From Pseudoxanthomonas sp. J31 (GTDB taxonomy: Bacteria > Pseudomonadota > Gammaproteobacteria > Xanthomonadales > Xanthomonadaceae), in the NCBI RefSeq assembly GCF_000510725.1, contig NZ_AZNZ01000001.1, positions 1 through 64,000 of the forward strand: a stretch of DNA of 64,000 bases, written 5' to 3'. Positions within the stretch are counted from its first letter, which is position 1. Each line of letters starts with the position of its first letter. A program made the translations under genes and the position numbers. A model generated the notes under the pieces. The model saw nothing but the letters and a program-made list of their open reading frames with translations, was not told the origin of the DNA and searched no databases. This document shows positions 22,728-32,547 of this stretch, piece by piece.

Positions 22728-23252
22728 TCAGGGCAGGCGCCGGTAGCGCTGCACGACCGGGGTGGCGTTGCGGACCGCCATGCGCGTCTGGAGCCCGTCG
22801 CTGCTGCAGGCGTACTGCAGGCGCTGCGGCTGCGCCGCCCCCCGGGGCATGGGCACTTCGATGGTCCGCCCGGCCGGGCCCTGGATGCGCATGGTCCCGT
22901 CCATGGATCCGGCCGTCGGCTGCAGGACCAGGGTGGTGCCCTCCGTGCTCCAGGTGCCGCGGGCCTGGAAGCGCAGGTCGCGGACCTCGGCCTGCGCCTG
23001 CGTGGCGGCGACCTGGGCCTGGCCGCTGCCGCCGGCCACGTAGGTGCCGTCGGCGAGGAACTCCAGCGTGCCCTGCTGCGCGGCCTGCACCTGCAGGCCG
23101 GGGGCGTTGCGCTGCATCCACTCGCCGGCGGCGTTGCCCACCGGCTCCCAGCGGCCCACCAGGCATGGGTCGGCAGCTGCGGCCGGCAGCGCCGCAGCCA
23201 GGGCCAGCAGCGGCAGGACCGGGTTCGGGATGGGGCGGCGCGTCGGTGTCAT
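22728..23252 (-). CDS. Exported lipocalin-like protein of unknown function
   Basis: A 174-aa protein with signal peptide PVLPLLALAAALPAAAAD. The mature start is PCLVGRWEPVGNAAGEWMQ. The repeated strand patterns GTLEFLADGTYVAGG, ARGTWSTEGTTLVLQ and TMRIQGPAGRTIEVPM, ending RYRRLP, resemble short lipocalin-like beta-barrels that open with a GxW motif. Two cysteines (DPCLVG and QYACSS) could form a disulfide. The ATG overlaps the stop of the upstream lipoprotein gene (ATGA) with GGAG upstream, so translation is coupled. Confidence 0.75.
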   Translation of the reverse strand: MTPTRRPIPNPVLPLLALAAALPAAAADPCLVGRWEPVGNAAGEWMQRNAPGLQVQAAQQGTLEFLADGTYVAGGSGQAQVAATQAQAEVRDLRFQARGTWSTEGTTLVLQPTAGSMDGTMRIQGPAGRTIEVPMPRGAAQPQRLQYACSSDGLQTRMAVRNATPVVQRYRRLP

Positions 23253-23965
23253 GAGGCATCTCCGGCAGGTTCGGGCGGGGCGGGCGGCGCATGCAGCCGG
23301 TACACCCGGCGGCAGCGCGCGGTGTCGAAATCGGCGATGCCGTCCGCTGCCACGCGCAGGTGACCAAGCACCCGCACCGGCACGCCCGGCATGTCCAGCA
23401 GCATGTGGTGGGCGTCCTGGTTGCCCAGCTCGTCGTCGAACACGATCACGTGCTCGCCCTCGGCCGTGGCCACGGCCAGGCCCATGTGCTCGGGACGGGT
23501 GGCGGCATGGACCAGCACGCCCTCGCGCGCCTGCGCCGGCGGCTCGTCCTGCCGCGCCGGCGCCGCGCCGCCCTCGGGTGCGAGGATCGCCAGCAGCTCG
23601 CGCCGCGGCGGCGGCAGCGCCAGGCCGGCGATGCGCTGGCTGTCGGACTGCCAGCCCTGCAGCTCCGCCAGGCGTTCGCGCAGCAGCGCCACCCGGCAGG
23701 CGGTGCCGGCGCAGGTGGCCAGGCGGCGGGCGAACGCGGCACGGTCCTCGGTCCAGCAGGCCTGCAGGTCCGCCTGGTCCGTGCCCAGCAGCCAGGCCAC
23801 CGCCGCCTCGTACTGCGCCAGCGCGGCCTGCAGGTCCGCCTCCTGGTCCGGTCCGGCCGCACCGCGCGGTTCGGCGCCACAGGCGGCCAGCGCCAGGGCC
23901 AGCAGCAGCGCCGTGCGCAGGGTGCCGGCCCGTTCGGCCGCGGTTGCCGCCATGCCCGCCGTCAT
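23249..23965 (-). CDS. Lipoprotein of unknown function in the kinase operon
   Basis: A 238-aa protein starting at ATG 23965 with GGGAGGGAG seven bases upstream. The lipobox LALALAACGAE predicts a lipoprotein. The body is alpha-helical and Arg/Glu-rich (LLRERLAELQGWQSDSQRIA) with paired cysteines in LATCAGTACRVALLRE, followed by a C-terminal domain with HMGLAVATAEGEHVIVFDDE and VLGHLRVAADG. No family is recognised. It sits between the TPR kinase and the lipocalin-like gene and is coupled to the latter. Confidence 0.75.
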   Translation of the reverse strand: MTAGMAATAAERAGTLRTALLLALALAACGAEPRGAAGPDQEADLQAALAQYEAAVAWLLGTDQADLQACWTEDRAAFARRLATCAGTACRVALLRERLAELQGWQSDSQRIAGLALPPPRRELLAILAPEGGAAPARQDEPPAQAREGVLVHAATRPEHMGLAVATAEGEHVIVFDDELGNQDAHHMLLDMPGVPVRVLGHLRVAADGIADFDTARCRRVYRLHAPPAPPEPAGDAS

Positions 23966-24048
23966 CGCGCTCCCTCCCCGGCGGCCACCCCCGTGGCGGC
24001 CGCTTCTGTCCGGACATACGCAACGGCGCGGCAGAAAGTGCCAGCCGC

Positions 24049-26874
24049 TCAGCCGCCGCCGGCCAGCGCCTGGCGCAGGCGCAGGCGGGCGATCCCCGGC
24101 AGCGGCCGCTCCAGCCGCTCGCGCGCCTGCGCGCGCAGCGCCGCGCAGTCCCCGGTGCCGGTGCGGCAGGCGGCCTCGACCAGGAAGGCGAAGGCCTCGT
24201 TCTCCAGGCGTGGGTTGGGCTGCGGGCGGTCCTGCAGCAACGCCACGCTGGCCCGCAGGGTGGCCACCGCCTCCTCGCCGCGCCCCACGGCCAGCAGACT
24301 GCGCGCGCGCCAGGCGTCGACGTAGGCGATGGCGGTGCGGTCGCCGCCCTGCTGCTCGCGCGCGTGGCGTTCGTACATCTCCAGGGTGCGCTCGTACTGG
24401 CGCAGGGCCTGCTCGTGCTGGCCCAGCGCGGCATGAGTGCGCGCCACGTTGCCCAGGCGCGCGGCCACCTGCGGGTGTCCGGCGCCGAACACCCGTTCCA
24501 GCACCTCCAGCGAGCGGTACTGCAGGGGCAGGGCGCGTGCGGCCTGGCCCTGCTCGCGCAGGGCGTCGGCGTAGTTGCCCTCGGCGATGGCCGTGCCGGC
24601 CTCGCTCCGCACCAGGCGGTAGATGCGCACGCCCTCGGCATAGGCCGCGGCGGCTTCGGCGAAGCGGCCCTCGGTGAACAGCAGGGTGCCACGCTCGGTC
24701 TGGCCCAGGGCACTGTCCGGATGGTCCTCGCCGTAGACCTCGCGCAGCTGGTCCAGATATTCGCTGTTCAGGGCCAGGGCGCGCTCCACCTCGCCGCTGC
24801 CGGCCAGCAGGCGCGAGAGCATGTACAGGGCCGGCAGCGCGTCGCGGGTGGGCCGCTCGTAGATGCGCCGCTGCGCCTGAACCACCTGTTCCAGCAGGGC
24901 CAGGCCGCGCGCCGGGTCGCCGGTCTCGGCGTAGACCAGGCCCAGGCGGCTGGCCACCACCAGGGTGTCGGCATGCTCCGGGCCCCACAGGCGACGGCGC
25001 GTCTCCAGCGCGCGCTCCAGGTGGGGCAGGGCGTCCTTCGGCCGGCTGGTGCGCTGGTAGAAGGCGCCGGCGTTGGCCCACAGGGCGGCGCAGGCCTCTT
25101 CCGGCGCGGCCGGTGCATCGCACACGGCCATGGCCTCGGCCAGGCGCGCCTCGGCCTGCGGGTAGCGGTCCAGCTCGGCCAGGATGGCCAGCAGGGCGTT
25201 GAGCGCGCGCACCCGCGCCTGGCCGTGCGGCGCCAGCCGCGCCAGCACCGGCAGGGCCTGCTCCAGGCGGCGCAGCACTTCCTCCGGCTGGCGCGGGCTG
25301 AGATAGGCGCGCACCGAGCCGGACTTGGCCAGGGCCTCGGCGGTGGCCTCCGATTCGTCGCCGAACAGCTGCCGGCGGCGCCGCAGGGCGCTGTCGAACA
25401 GGTCCGCGGCGCGTCCATACTCGCCCAGCTCCTCGGCCAGCAGGCCCAGGCGCATCTCCACGCTGGCCAGCACCTGCGGGCGGTCGGCCAGTTCGCGGCG
25501 GGCGCGGGCGGTGGCCTCGGCCAGCACGCGGGTGCGGTCGATGTGGCGCGTGTCCTCGGTGCCCGGGGCCAGCATCTCCAGCAGGCTTTCCAGGTAGGCC
25601 AGCTGCGCCTCCGATTCCTCGGCCAGGGCGTTGGCGCGGGCGGCCTCGGCGCGGGCCTTGCGCATCTGCCATACGGTGCCGGCCACGCCGCCGGCCAGCA
25701 GCAGCAGCAGCACGGCGCCGGCGGCGACCTGCCAGCGGTTGCGCGAGGCGAACTTGCGCAGGCGGTAGCGCAGGCTGGGCGGATGGGCACGGATCGGCCG
25801 GCGCTGCAGCCAGCGGCGCAGGTCCTCGGCGAAGGCGGCGATGCCCGGATAGCGGTCCTCCGGCGTCCCGGCCAGGGCCTTGAGCAGGATGGTGTCCAGG
25901 TCGCCGCGCAGCCGCGCCACCGCCTGCCGCTGCGCCGGGTCCGGGCGCTCGCCGGCACGCTGGCGCAGCAGCTTCGACGGGGCAATGACCTCGCCGGCGG
26001 GCGCGGCCTGGCGCGGGGCCAGGCCGGTCAGCAGGCGGTACAGCAGGGCCGCCGCGCCGTACACGTCCATGGCCGTGGCCGGCGGCATGCCGGTGAACTG
26101 CTCCGGTGCGGCGTACTCGGGCGTGAGCGCATGCAGCGCGGTGCGGGTGGCCGCCTCATCCCCGTCCAGGGTGCGGGCGATGCCGAAATCGAGCACGCGC
26201 ACATGGCCGTCGGCATCCACCAGCACGTTGGACGGCTTGATGTCGCGGTGCACGACCAGGTTGCGGTGGCTGTAGTCCAGCGCCTCGCACACCTGCAGCA
26301 GCAGGCGCACGCGCGCGGGCACGTCCAGCCTGTGGCGCGCGCACCAGCGGTCGATCGGCTCGCCCTCCACCAGCTGCATGGCCAGCCACGGGGTGCCGTC
26401 GGCACTGACGCCGGCGTCGTACAGCGCCGCGATGTACGGATGGCGCAGGCGCAGCAGCGCCTGCTGCTCGCGCAGGAAGCGCTCGCGGCCGTCGCGGGCC
26501 AGGCTGCCCAGGGTCAGCACCTTGACCGCGGCCAGCTGGCCCTCGGCACCGTCCTCGGCGCGGGCGCGGTAGACCACGGCCATGCCGCCACGGCCGATCT
26601 CCTCCTCCAGACGCCAGCGGCCCAGGCGCTGACCGGCCAGGGTCGCCGCCGGCGGCGGCAGGCCCGGCGGCGGCTGGTCCAGCGGCCCGGAAGACCGCGC
26701 GTGCGCCGCCAGCAGGCGGCGCACGCGCTCACGCAGGGCCGGATCGTCGGTCAGCTCCAGCAGGCGGGATTGGCGGGTGTGCTCCGGTTCGTCGAGCAGC
26801 CGGTCGAACAGCGCGTCGGCGCGCCGCCACAGCTCGCGTTCCGGCCCGTCCAGGATCCCGCCCGGGAACCGCAT
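24049..26874 (-). CDS. Membrane serine/threonine protein kinase with TPR repeats (PknS-like)
   Basis: A 941-aa protein. An N-terminal helical lead precedes a Hanks-type kinase domain: glycine loop EIGRGGMAVVYRA near residue 95, AVKVL Lys, VVHRDIKPSNVLVD near 208, LDFGIAR near 228 and TPEYAAPEQFTG. All catalytic residues are present. One transmembrane helix follows at about residues 380-398 (AAGAVLLLLLAGGVAGTVW), then about 500 residues of TPR-type helical repeats that are probably periplasmic. The ATG has AGGAGG upstream that overlaps the preceding stop codon. With the adjacent ECF factor this matches the kinase/sigma pairs in which the kinase activates the sigma factor by phosphorylation. 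Confidence 0.93.
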   Translation of the reverse strand: MRFPGGILDGPERELWRRADALFDRLLDEPEHTRQSRLLELTDDPALRERVRRLLAAHARSSGPLDQPPPGLPPPAATLAGQRLGRWRLEEEIGRGGMAVVYRARAEDGAEGQLAAVKVLTLGSLARDGRERFLREQQALLRLRHPYIAALYDAGVSADGTPWLAMQLVEGEPIDRWCARHRLDVPARVRLLLQVCEALDYSHRNLVVHRDIKPSNVLVDADGHVRVLDFGIARTLDGDEAATRTALHALTPEYAAPEQFTGMPPATAMDVYGAAALLYRLLTGLAPRQAAPAGEVIAPSKLLRQRAGERPDPAQRQAVARLRGDLDTILLKALAGTPEDRYPGIAAFAEDLRRWLQRRPIRAHPPSLRYRLRKFASRNRWQVAAGAVLLLLLAGGVAGTVWQMRKARAEAARANALAEESEAQLAYLESLLEMLAPGTEDTRHIDRTRVLAEATARARRELADRPQVLASVEMRLGLLAEELGEYGRAADLFDSALRRRRQLFGDESEATAEALAKSGSVRAYLSPRQPEEVLRRLEQALPVLARLAPHGQARVRALNALLAILAELDRYPQAEARLAEAMAVCDAPAAPEEACAALWANAGAFYQRTSRPKDALPHLERALETRRRLWGPEHADTLVVASRLGLVYAETGDPARGLALLEQVVQAQRRIYERPTRDALPALYMLSRLLAGSGEVERALALNSEYLDQLREVYGEDHPDSALGQTERGTLLFTEGRFAEAAAAYAEGVRIYRLVRSEAGTAIAEGNYADALREQGQAARALPLQYRSLEVLERVFGAGHPQVAARLGNVARTHAALGQHEQALRQYERTLEMYERHAREQQGGDRTAIAYVDAWRARSLLAVGRGEEAVATLRASVALLQDRPQPNPRLENEAFAFLVEAACRTGTGDCAALRAQARERLERPLPGIARLRLRQALAGGG

Positions 26875-26883
26875 CGCCGCCTC

Positions 26884-27414
26884 CTAGGGCCGGGTGGCCT
26901 GGCCGGCCGCGCGGGTGGCCTGCTGGCCGGCGCGGCTTTGCGCGGGCAGGGCCCGGTCGGCCGGCCGGATGCCCACGGCCGCTTCGCGCTGCAGCGCCGT
27001 GCCCAGCTTGTCCGGGCCCTTGGGGTCCTTGGGCTCGTCCTTCGGCGGCGGCTCCTTCTCCTTGGGATCCATGGCCACCTGGCCCAGGCGCGCTGCAGCG
27101 CCGGACGCGCCCAGCTTGTCCGGGCCCTTGGGATCGATCTTGCCCGGCAGCTTCTCGGGGGTGTAGCCCTGGGTGCCGGGGGTGAGGGTGGTGCCGGCCG
27201 TGCCGGTCCGGACCGCCTGCGGACGATCCTCGCCAATGACGCCCACCCGCGCCTGCGGACGGTCCTCGCCGATCACGCCGACCCGGGTCTTGCCGGCCTG
27301 GCCGCGCCCGGCGGCGGCCTCGTCCGCCGCCGCCGTGGCCGGCTTCTGCGCCAGCGCCGCGAACGGCACGGCCAGGCCCACCGCCACGATCCAGCTTGTC
27401 GCTTTCCGTTTCAT
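26884..27414 (-). CDS. Exported proline/lysine-rich repeat protein of the kinase/sigma locus
   Basis: A 176-aa protein with signal peptide SWIVAVGLAVPFAALAQ and GGAGAG upstream of the ATG. The mature part is low-complexity and probably disordered. It contains an exact 12-residue tandem duplication (RVGVIGEDRPQA twice, a 36-bp DNA repeat) and two copies of DPKGPDKLG. No enzyme motif is visible. It lies between the sigma factor and kinase genes, so it may be a sensor ligand, substrate or envelope linker; that is inference only. Confidence 0.75.
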   Translation of the reverse strand: MKRKATSWIVAVGLAVPFAALAQKPATAAADEAAAGRGQAGKTRVGVIGEDRPQARVGVIGEDRPQAVRTGTAGTTLTPGTQGYTPEKLPGKIDPKGPDKLGASGAAARLGQVAMDPKEKEPPPKDEPKDPKGPDKLGTALQREAAVGIRPADRALPAQSRAGQQATRAAGQATRP

Positions 27415-27512
27415 GTCCGTCTCTCCGGATGACCGGGAACGATCCCGGCGGACGCCATCGCCCGGCCGACGCTCCCGAACCGCATACGCAATCCGGGACC
27501 CGGCCGTGCCAG

Positions 27513-28070
27513 TCATGGCTGCAGCAGCGTGTGGAGGAAGGCGCGGGCGCGCTCCCACTCGCGCTTGGCGGTCCGTTCCGAGCAGCCCAGCAGCTCGGCG
27601 ATCTCGGCGAAGCCCATGCCGGCGAAGTAGCGCAGCTCGACGACCTGGCGGCGCTGCGGGTCGATCTGCTCCAGCGCCTCCAGGCCCTCGTGCAGGGCCA
27701 GGATGCGGGTGTCGGCGTCGGCCCCGTCCACCAGGCCCTCGTCCAGAGTGATGCCGGCCAGGCCGCCGCCGCGCTTGTCGGCGGCGGCGCGGCGCGCGTG
27801 GTCCACCAGGATCCAGCGCATGGCCTGGGCGGCGGCGACGAAGAAGTGGCGGCGGTCGGCCAGCTCCGGCAGGCCGCCGCTGGCCAGGCGCAGGTACAGC
27901 TCGTTGACCAGGACCGTGGGCGTGATCGTGGCCCCGCTGCCGCCCACCCGCGCCACGGCGATGCGGTGCAGCTCCGCGTACAACGCCTGGAACACCTCGG
28001 CCAGAGGCTGGCGCTCGCCGTTGCGGGCGCGCGCCAGCAGCCCGGTGATCTCCTCGCACTCCTGCCCCAT
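27513..28070 (-). CDS. ECF-type RNA polymerase sigma factor, TIGR02999 / ECF43-like
   Basis: A 185-aa sigma factor. Region 2 has ITPTVLVNELYLRLASGG and FFVAAAQAMRWILVDHARR, the TIGR02999-family pattern. Region 4 has VELRYFAGMGFAEIAELLGC with an HTH ending SERTAKREWERARAFLH. There is no anti-sigma gene beside it; a transmembrane Ser/Thr kinase is encoded two genes on. In the EcfP (Vibrio) and EcfK (Xanthomonas) systems a region-2 threonine is phosphorylated to switch the factor on. T52, in TPTVLVNE, or T50 is a candidate here, by my recall of those systems. Confidence 0.92.
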   Translation of the reverse strand: MGQECEEITGLLARARNGERQPLAEVFQALYAELHRIAVARVGGSGATITPTVLVNELYLRLASGGLPELADRRHFFVAAAQAMRWILVDHARRAAADKRGGGLAGITLDEGLVDGADADTRILALHEGLEALEQIDPQRRQVVELRYFAGMGFAEIAELLGCSERTAKREWERARAFLHTLLQP

Positions 28071-28127
28071 GCCACCCCCTTCCCCGGGAGACGGCCGAAG
28101 CTTAGCGCGGCCGGGCCGGAACGGGCG

Positions 28128-29075
28128 TCAGCGCGGGGCCTGGCCGGCGCGGCCGGCCAGGTACACCTGCAGGTGCACCCAGGCCGCCTGCAGCAGCGGG
28201 GCGGCGTGGCCGGCCTGCCGGGCGCGCTGCCACATGTCACCGACGATGTGCGCCGCCTCCACCGGGCCGCCGGCTTCCAGGTCGCGCAGCATCGAGGCCT
28301 TGAGCGTGGACCGGGCGTCGGTCAGCTGGGCCAGGGCGTCGGCCTGGGCCGGGCCGGGGATGGGCTGGCCGGCGGCGGCGGCCACCGCCAGGCATTCGGC
28401 GTACAGCGCGCGCATGAACGCGGCGCCGCCCTCGGCGGAGGCGATGCGGCCGACGCTGCCGCGCATCAGGCAGGTGCCGGCCGCCAGCGCGGCCAGGAAC
28501 GAGAACTTGGTCCACTGCGCGCGGGCGATGTCCTCCACCGCGTGGTGCTCGATGCCGGCCCGTTCGCACAGCGCGGCCAAACCCCGCACCCGTCCGCTGC
28601 CACCGCCGTCGCGCTCGCCGAAAGTGAGCGAGGCCGGGCGGGCATGGTGGACGATGGCGCCGTCGGCAGCCTTGCTGACGCTGATGAAGCACAGCCCGCC
28701 CAGCACGCGTTCGCGGCCGAAGCGCGCATCCAGCACCGGGTAATGGCGCAGGCCGTTGAGGATCGGCAGCACGGTGGTGGCCGGGCCCACGGCCGGGGTC
28801 ACCGCCTCGATGGCGCTGTCCAGGTCGTAGGCCTTGCAGGCCAGCAGCACCAGGTCGAAGGGCCGCTGCGCGGCCAGCGCGGGCAGCGCCTCGGCGGTGG
28901 TCCATTCGACCCTGAGGTCGGCATCGCCCAGCGGGCTGCGGATGCGCAGGCCGTCGCGGGCCAGCTGCGCCGCGCGCGCCGGGCGCACCAGGAAGGTCAC
29001 GTCCGCACCGGACTGGGCAAGGCGCCCGCCGAAGTAGCCGCCGGTGCCGCCGGCGCCGAGCACGAGCACGCGCAT
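28128..29075 (-). CDS. panE: 2-dehydropantoate 2-reductase family protein (PanE/ApbA)
   Basis: A 315-aa protein with an N-terminal Rossmann fold, MRVLVLGAGGTGGYFGGRLA, then LVLLACKAYDLDSAIEAV and TTVLPILNGLRHY, and a C-terminal helical domain with AQWTKFSFLAALAAGTCLMR and TDARSTLKASMLRDLEAGGP (conserved S/L..M..D). PanE reduces 2-dehydropantoate to pantoate with NADPH for CoA synthesis. Many paralogues with other substrates exist, so the symbol is tentative. It lies 4 bp after the ABC permease gene on the same strand. Confidence 0.88.
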   Translation of the reverse strand: MRVLVLGAGGTGGYFGGRLAQSGADVTFLVRPARAAQLARDGLRIRSPLGDADLRVEWTTAEALPALAAQRPFDLVLLACKAYDLDSAIEAVTPAVGPATTVLPILNGLRHYPVLDARFGRERVLGGLCFISVSKAADGAIVHHARPASLTFGERDGGGSGRVRGLAALCERAGIEHHAVEDIARAQWTKFSFLAALAAGTCLMRGSVGRIASAEGGAAFMRALYAECLAVAAAAGQPIPGPAQADALAQLTDARSTLKASMLRDLEAGGPVEAAHIVGDMWQRARQAGHAAPLLQAAWVHLQVYLAGRAGQAPR

Positions 29076-29079
29076 GGCC

Positions 29080-29876
29080 TCAGCTCCGCAGGCCCACGCC
29101 GCGGCGCAGCAGCCACAGCGAGACGGCCGACAGCACCGCCACGAAGGCCAGCATCAGCACGTAGGCCACCCACAGCGGCACGTCCGAGGTGCCCAGCAGG
29201 CCGTAGCGGAAGGCGTTGACCATGTAGAAGATCGGGTTGGCGTGGGTGGCCGCCTCCGCCCACGGCGGCAGCAGCGTGACCGAGTAGAACACGCCACCCA
29301 GGTAGGTCAGCGGGGTGAGGATGAAGGTCGGGACGATGGCGATGTCGTCGAACTTGCGCGCGTAGACCGCGTTGACGAAGCCGGCCAGGGAGAAGATGGT
29401 CGCGCCCAGCAGCACCGTGCTCAGGGTGACCAGCGGATGCGGGATGCGCACCTTGGTGAAGCACATGGCGATCAGCAGCACGATCGCGCCGACCATCAGG
29501 CCGCGCAGCACCGCGCCGGCCACGTAGCCGCCGAGGATCACCCAGTTGGGCATCGGGCTGACCAGCAGCTCCTCGACGTGGCGGCCGAACTTGGCGCCGA
29601 AGAACGAGGAGGAGATGTTGCCGTAGCTGTTCTGGATCACGCTCATCATCACCAGGCCGGGGACGATGAACTCCATGTAGCTGTAGCCGCCCATGTCGCC
29701 GATCCGCGAGCCGATCAGGCCGCCGAAGATCAGGAAGTACAGGGTCATGGTGATCGCCGGCGGCACCAGGGTCTGGCCCCAGATGCGCAGGATGCGGTTG
29801 ACCTCGCGGCGGACGATGGTGCCCAGCGCCACCCAGTTGGCGGCGCGCGGCGACCTGGATGCCAGCGGCGTGCTGC

Positions 29877-29880
<4 letters not shown>
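29080..29880 (-). CDS. ABC-2 type transporter permease (YadH-like)
   Basis: A 266-aa integral membrane protein with six predicted helices, for example LVPPAITMTLYFLIFGGLIG, LMVGAIVLLIAMCF and VLLGATIFSLAGFV. It carries the ABC-2 signature region FGRHVEELLVSPMPNWVILG and LTYLGGVFYSVTLLPPW. It pairs with the ATPase at 29877-30827 (4-bp overlap) to make an exporter of the YadGH type, whose substrate is unknown. The ATG at 29880 fits homology; the longer frame upstream is a shadow of the ATPase gene. Confidence 0.92.
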
Positions 29881-30827
<947 letters not shown>

Positions 30828-30925
30828 GAGGCCTTTCGCGCCTGGAAGGCGCTTGCACGGAGCTGCGGCTATTATAGGTCGCAGCCGGGAAGCCGCCCGG
30901 CACACACTGTCCCGAAACGAATACC

Positions 30926-31687
30926 GTGCCCGTCCAGTTCCCGCTCCGCCTCGTCGAGCGCCGCATGCTCGCGCCCACCATCGGCCACTACGTGCTGGCG
31001 CGCGACGATGGCCAACCGCTGGACTTCGTGCCCGGCCAGTTCATCCAGATCCACTTCGATTACGCCGATGGCACGCCGGCGCGGCGCAGCTACTCCCTGG
31101 CCACCATCCACGACCACGCGATGGGCCCGGGCGAGGCGGTGGAGATCGCGGTCAGCCACGTCCCCGGCGGCGCGGCCACCGCGCTGTTCGAGGCCCTGGA
31201 GATCGGCGGGCGGGTGAACGCCAGCGGGCCCTACGGTCGCTTCTGCCTGATGCCCGGCGACCGCAACGCGCGCTACCTGCTGATCGGCACCGGCACCGGC
31301 GTGACCCCGTACCGTTCGATGCTGCCGGTGCTGGCCGGGCTGATCGCCGAGCGCGGCATCGAGGTGGTGCTGCTGGCCGGCGCGCGCACGCCCGGCGAGC
31401 TGCTGTACGCCGACGACTTCCGCGCGTTCGCCGACGCGCACCCGCAGTTCCGCTACGTGCCCTGCCTGTCGCGCGAGCTGCCCGGGACGGGTTCCCCGCA
31501 TGCGCATGCGGACGTGCGCCACGGCTACGTGCAGCAGCAGCTGCCGGAGTTCGTCCCGGATCCGGCGCGCGACATCGCCTACCTGTGCGGCAACCCGGAG
31601 ATGGTGGACGCGACCTTCGAGGCGCTGAAGGGCATGGGGTTCGGGGCGGCGCAGATCCGCCGGGAGAAGTACGTCAGCAACAAGTGA
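30926..31687 (+). CDS. fpr: Ferredoxin--NADP(+) reductase
   Basis: A 253-aa flavoprotein with a GTG start at 30926. The FAD domain contains PGQFIQIHFDYADG and RRSYSLATIHDH (RxYS motif). The NADP domain has LLIGTGTGVTPYRSMLP, VVLLAGARTPGELLY and YLCGNPEMVDATFEALK, ending REKYVSNK. It transfers electrons between NADPH and ferredoxin or flavodoxin for redox balance and Fe-S repair. It is monocistronic by appearance. Confidence 0.93.
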   Translation: MPVQFPLRLVERRMLAPTIGHYVLARDDGQPLDFVPGQFIQIHFDYADGTPARRSYSLATIHDHAMGPGEAVEIAVSHVPGGAATALFEALEIGGRVNASGPYGRFCLMPGDRNARYLLIGTGTGVTPYRSMLPVLAGLIAERGIEVVLLAGARTPGELLYADDFRAFADAHPQFRYVPCLSRELPGTGSPHAHADVRHGYVQQQLPEFVPDPARDIAYLCGNPEMVDATFEALKGMGFGAAQIRREKYVSNK

Positions 31688-31734
31688 TGCCGCGGGTGCC
31701 CATGTGCGGCCCTGCCGCCGGCGCCTGCACGCTG

Positions 31735-31800
31735 CTGTAAAGGGTACTTGACAGGCCCGGGGGACGGCCCTATCGTCCACCTGTCAAGCACGCTTTACAG
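31735..31800 (+). promoter_or_regulatory. Sigma70 promoter flanked by two palindromic operators
   Basis: A consensus -35 TTGACA (31748-31753), a 17-bp spacer and TATCGT (31771-31776) form a strong promoter for the membrane-protein/HTH operon. Two near-palindromes of the form CTGTNAAG-N4-CTTNACAG lie at 31735-31754 (covering the -35) and 31781-31800 (covering the start region), 46 bp centre to centre. As a pair they also make one large inverted repeat. This is the classic layout of an autoregulated promoter, and the HTH gene at 32548 is the obvious regulator. Confidence 0.8.
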
Positions 31801-31809
31801 GGAGTGGAC

Positions 31810-31959
31810 ATGCCCGGCAGGAAGCACATCTGCGGCATCGGATTCCCCGGCATCGGCCTGGCTTTCGTCGGCGCCGGCATCGCCGGGGCCGCTTCGAAGG
31901 AGGGCGTTGTTTCCGCCTTCGCCAGCGCACTGCGGAGCAGGGCCCCATGGACGCACTGA
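31810..31959 (+). CDS. Possible 49-aa hydrophobic small protein
   Basis: The first ATG after the promoter, with GGGAG about 6 nt upstream. It encodes 49 residues with a glycine-rich hydrophobic core (GIGFPGIGLAFVGAGIAGAA) that could span the membrane. Its stop lies 10 bp inside the next gene in another frame, so it could be a coupled leader peptide or a genuine small membrane protein. No homologue is recognised. The good RBS and operon position support it; short length keeps confidence low. Confidence 0.45.
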   Translation: MPGRKHICGIGFPGIGLAFVGAGIAGAASKEGVVSAFASALRSRAPWTH

Positions 31960-32534
31960 AACCCGCGGTTGGTTGGCTGCTCGGCGGGATCGTCGCCATC
32001 GCGCTCGGCCTGGCGGCCAAGCCGCTGCTGCCGGAGCGCATCGCCGACATCGCCTCGGTGATGCTGGTCAGCATCGGCGTCGGTTCGCTGGCCAGCGGCC
32101 TGATCCGCTGGCGCCTGCCGGCCCTGTGCGAGGCGGCTCCGACCGACCTGCGCCGGCGCTACACCCGGGAAATCCTGCTGGCGATGGCTGCGTACATGGT
32201 CATGGTGGTGGCCACCGTGTCCGTGCTCAGGGACGGTGGGCCGGAAGGCCCGCTGCGGGCACTGGTCGCGCTGCTGCCGGTGCCGCCCATCGCCTTCGTG
32301 CTGCGCGCGATGGTGCGCTACATCCGCGACGCGGACGAGATGCAGCAGCGCATCGAGCTGGAAGCGGTGAGCATCGCCACGGCGCTGGTTGCGCTGCTGT
32401 ACATGTCTGGCGGCTTCCTCCAGGCCGCGAAGGTCATCGATCTGCCCGCCGCGGCCGTGATGATCTGGGTGTTCCCGTTGCTGTGCGCCACCTACGGCGT
32501 GGCCAAGTTCCTGGTCATGCGCCGCTACCAGTGA
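31947..32534 (+). CDS. Multi-pass membrane protein paired with HTH regulator
   Basis: A 195-aa protein with about five hydrophobic helices (AVGWLLGGIVAIALGLAA, VMLVSIGVGSLASGLI, ILLAMAAYMVMVVATVSVL, LVALLPVPPIAFVLRAMV, AAAVMIWVFPLLCATYGVA). It resembles in architecture the DUF2178-like membrane proteins often encoded next to a small XRE-type regulator; the family assignment is not certain. There is no enzyme motif. It is followed 13 bp later by the HTH gene in the same operon under the palindrome-flanked promoter. Confidence 0.8.
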   Translation: MDALKPAVGWLLGGIVAIALGLAAKPLLPERIADIASVMLVSIGVGSLASGLIRWRLPALCEAAPTDLRRRYTREILLAMAAYMVMVVATVSVLRDGGPEGPLRALVALLPVPPIAFVLRAMVRYIRDADEMQQRIELEAVSIATALVALLYMSGGFLQAAKVIDLPAAAVMIWVFPLLCATYGVAKFLVMRRYQ

Positions 32535-32547
32535 CCGGTACCGGGCG

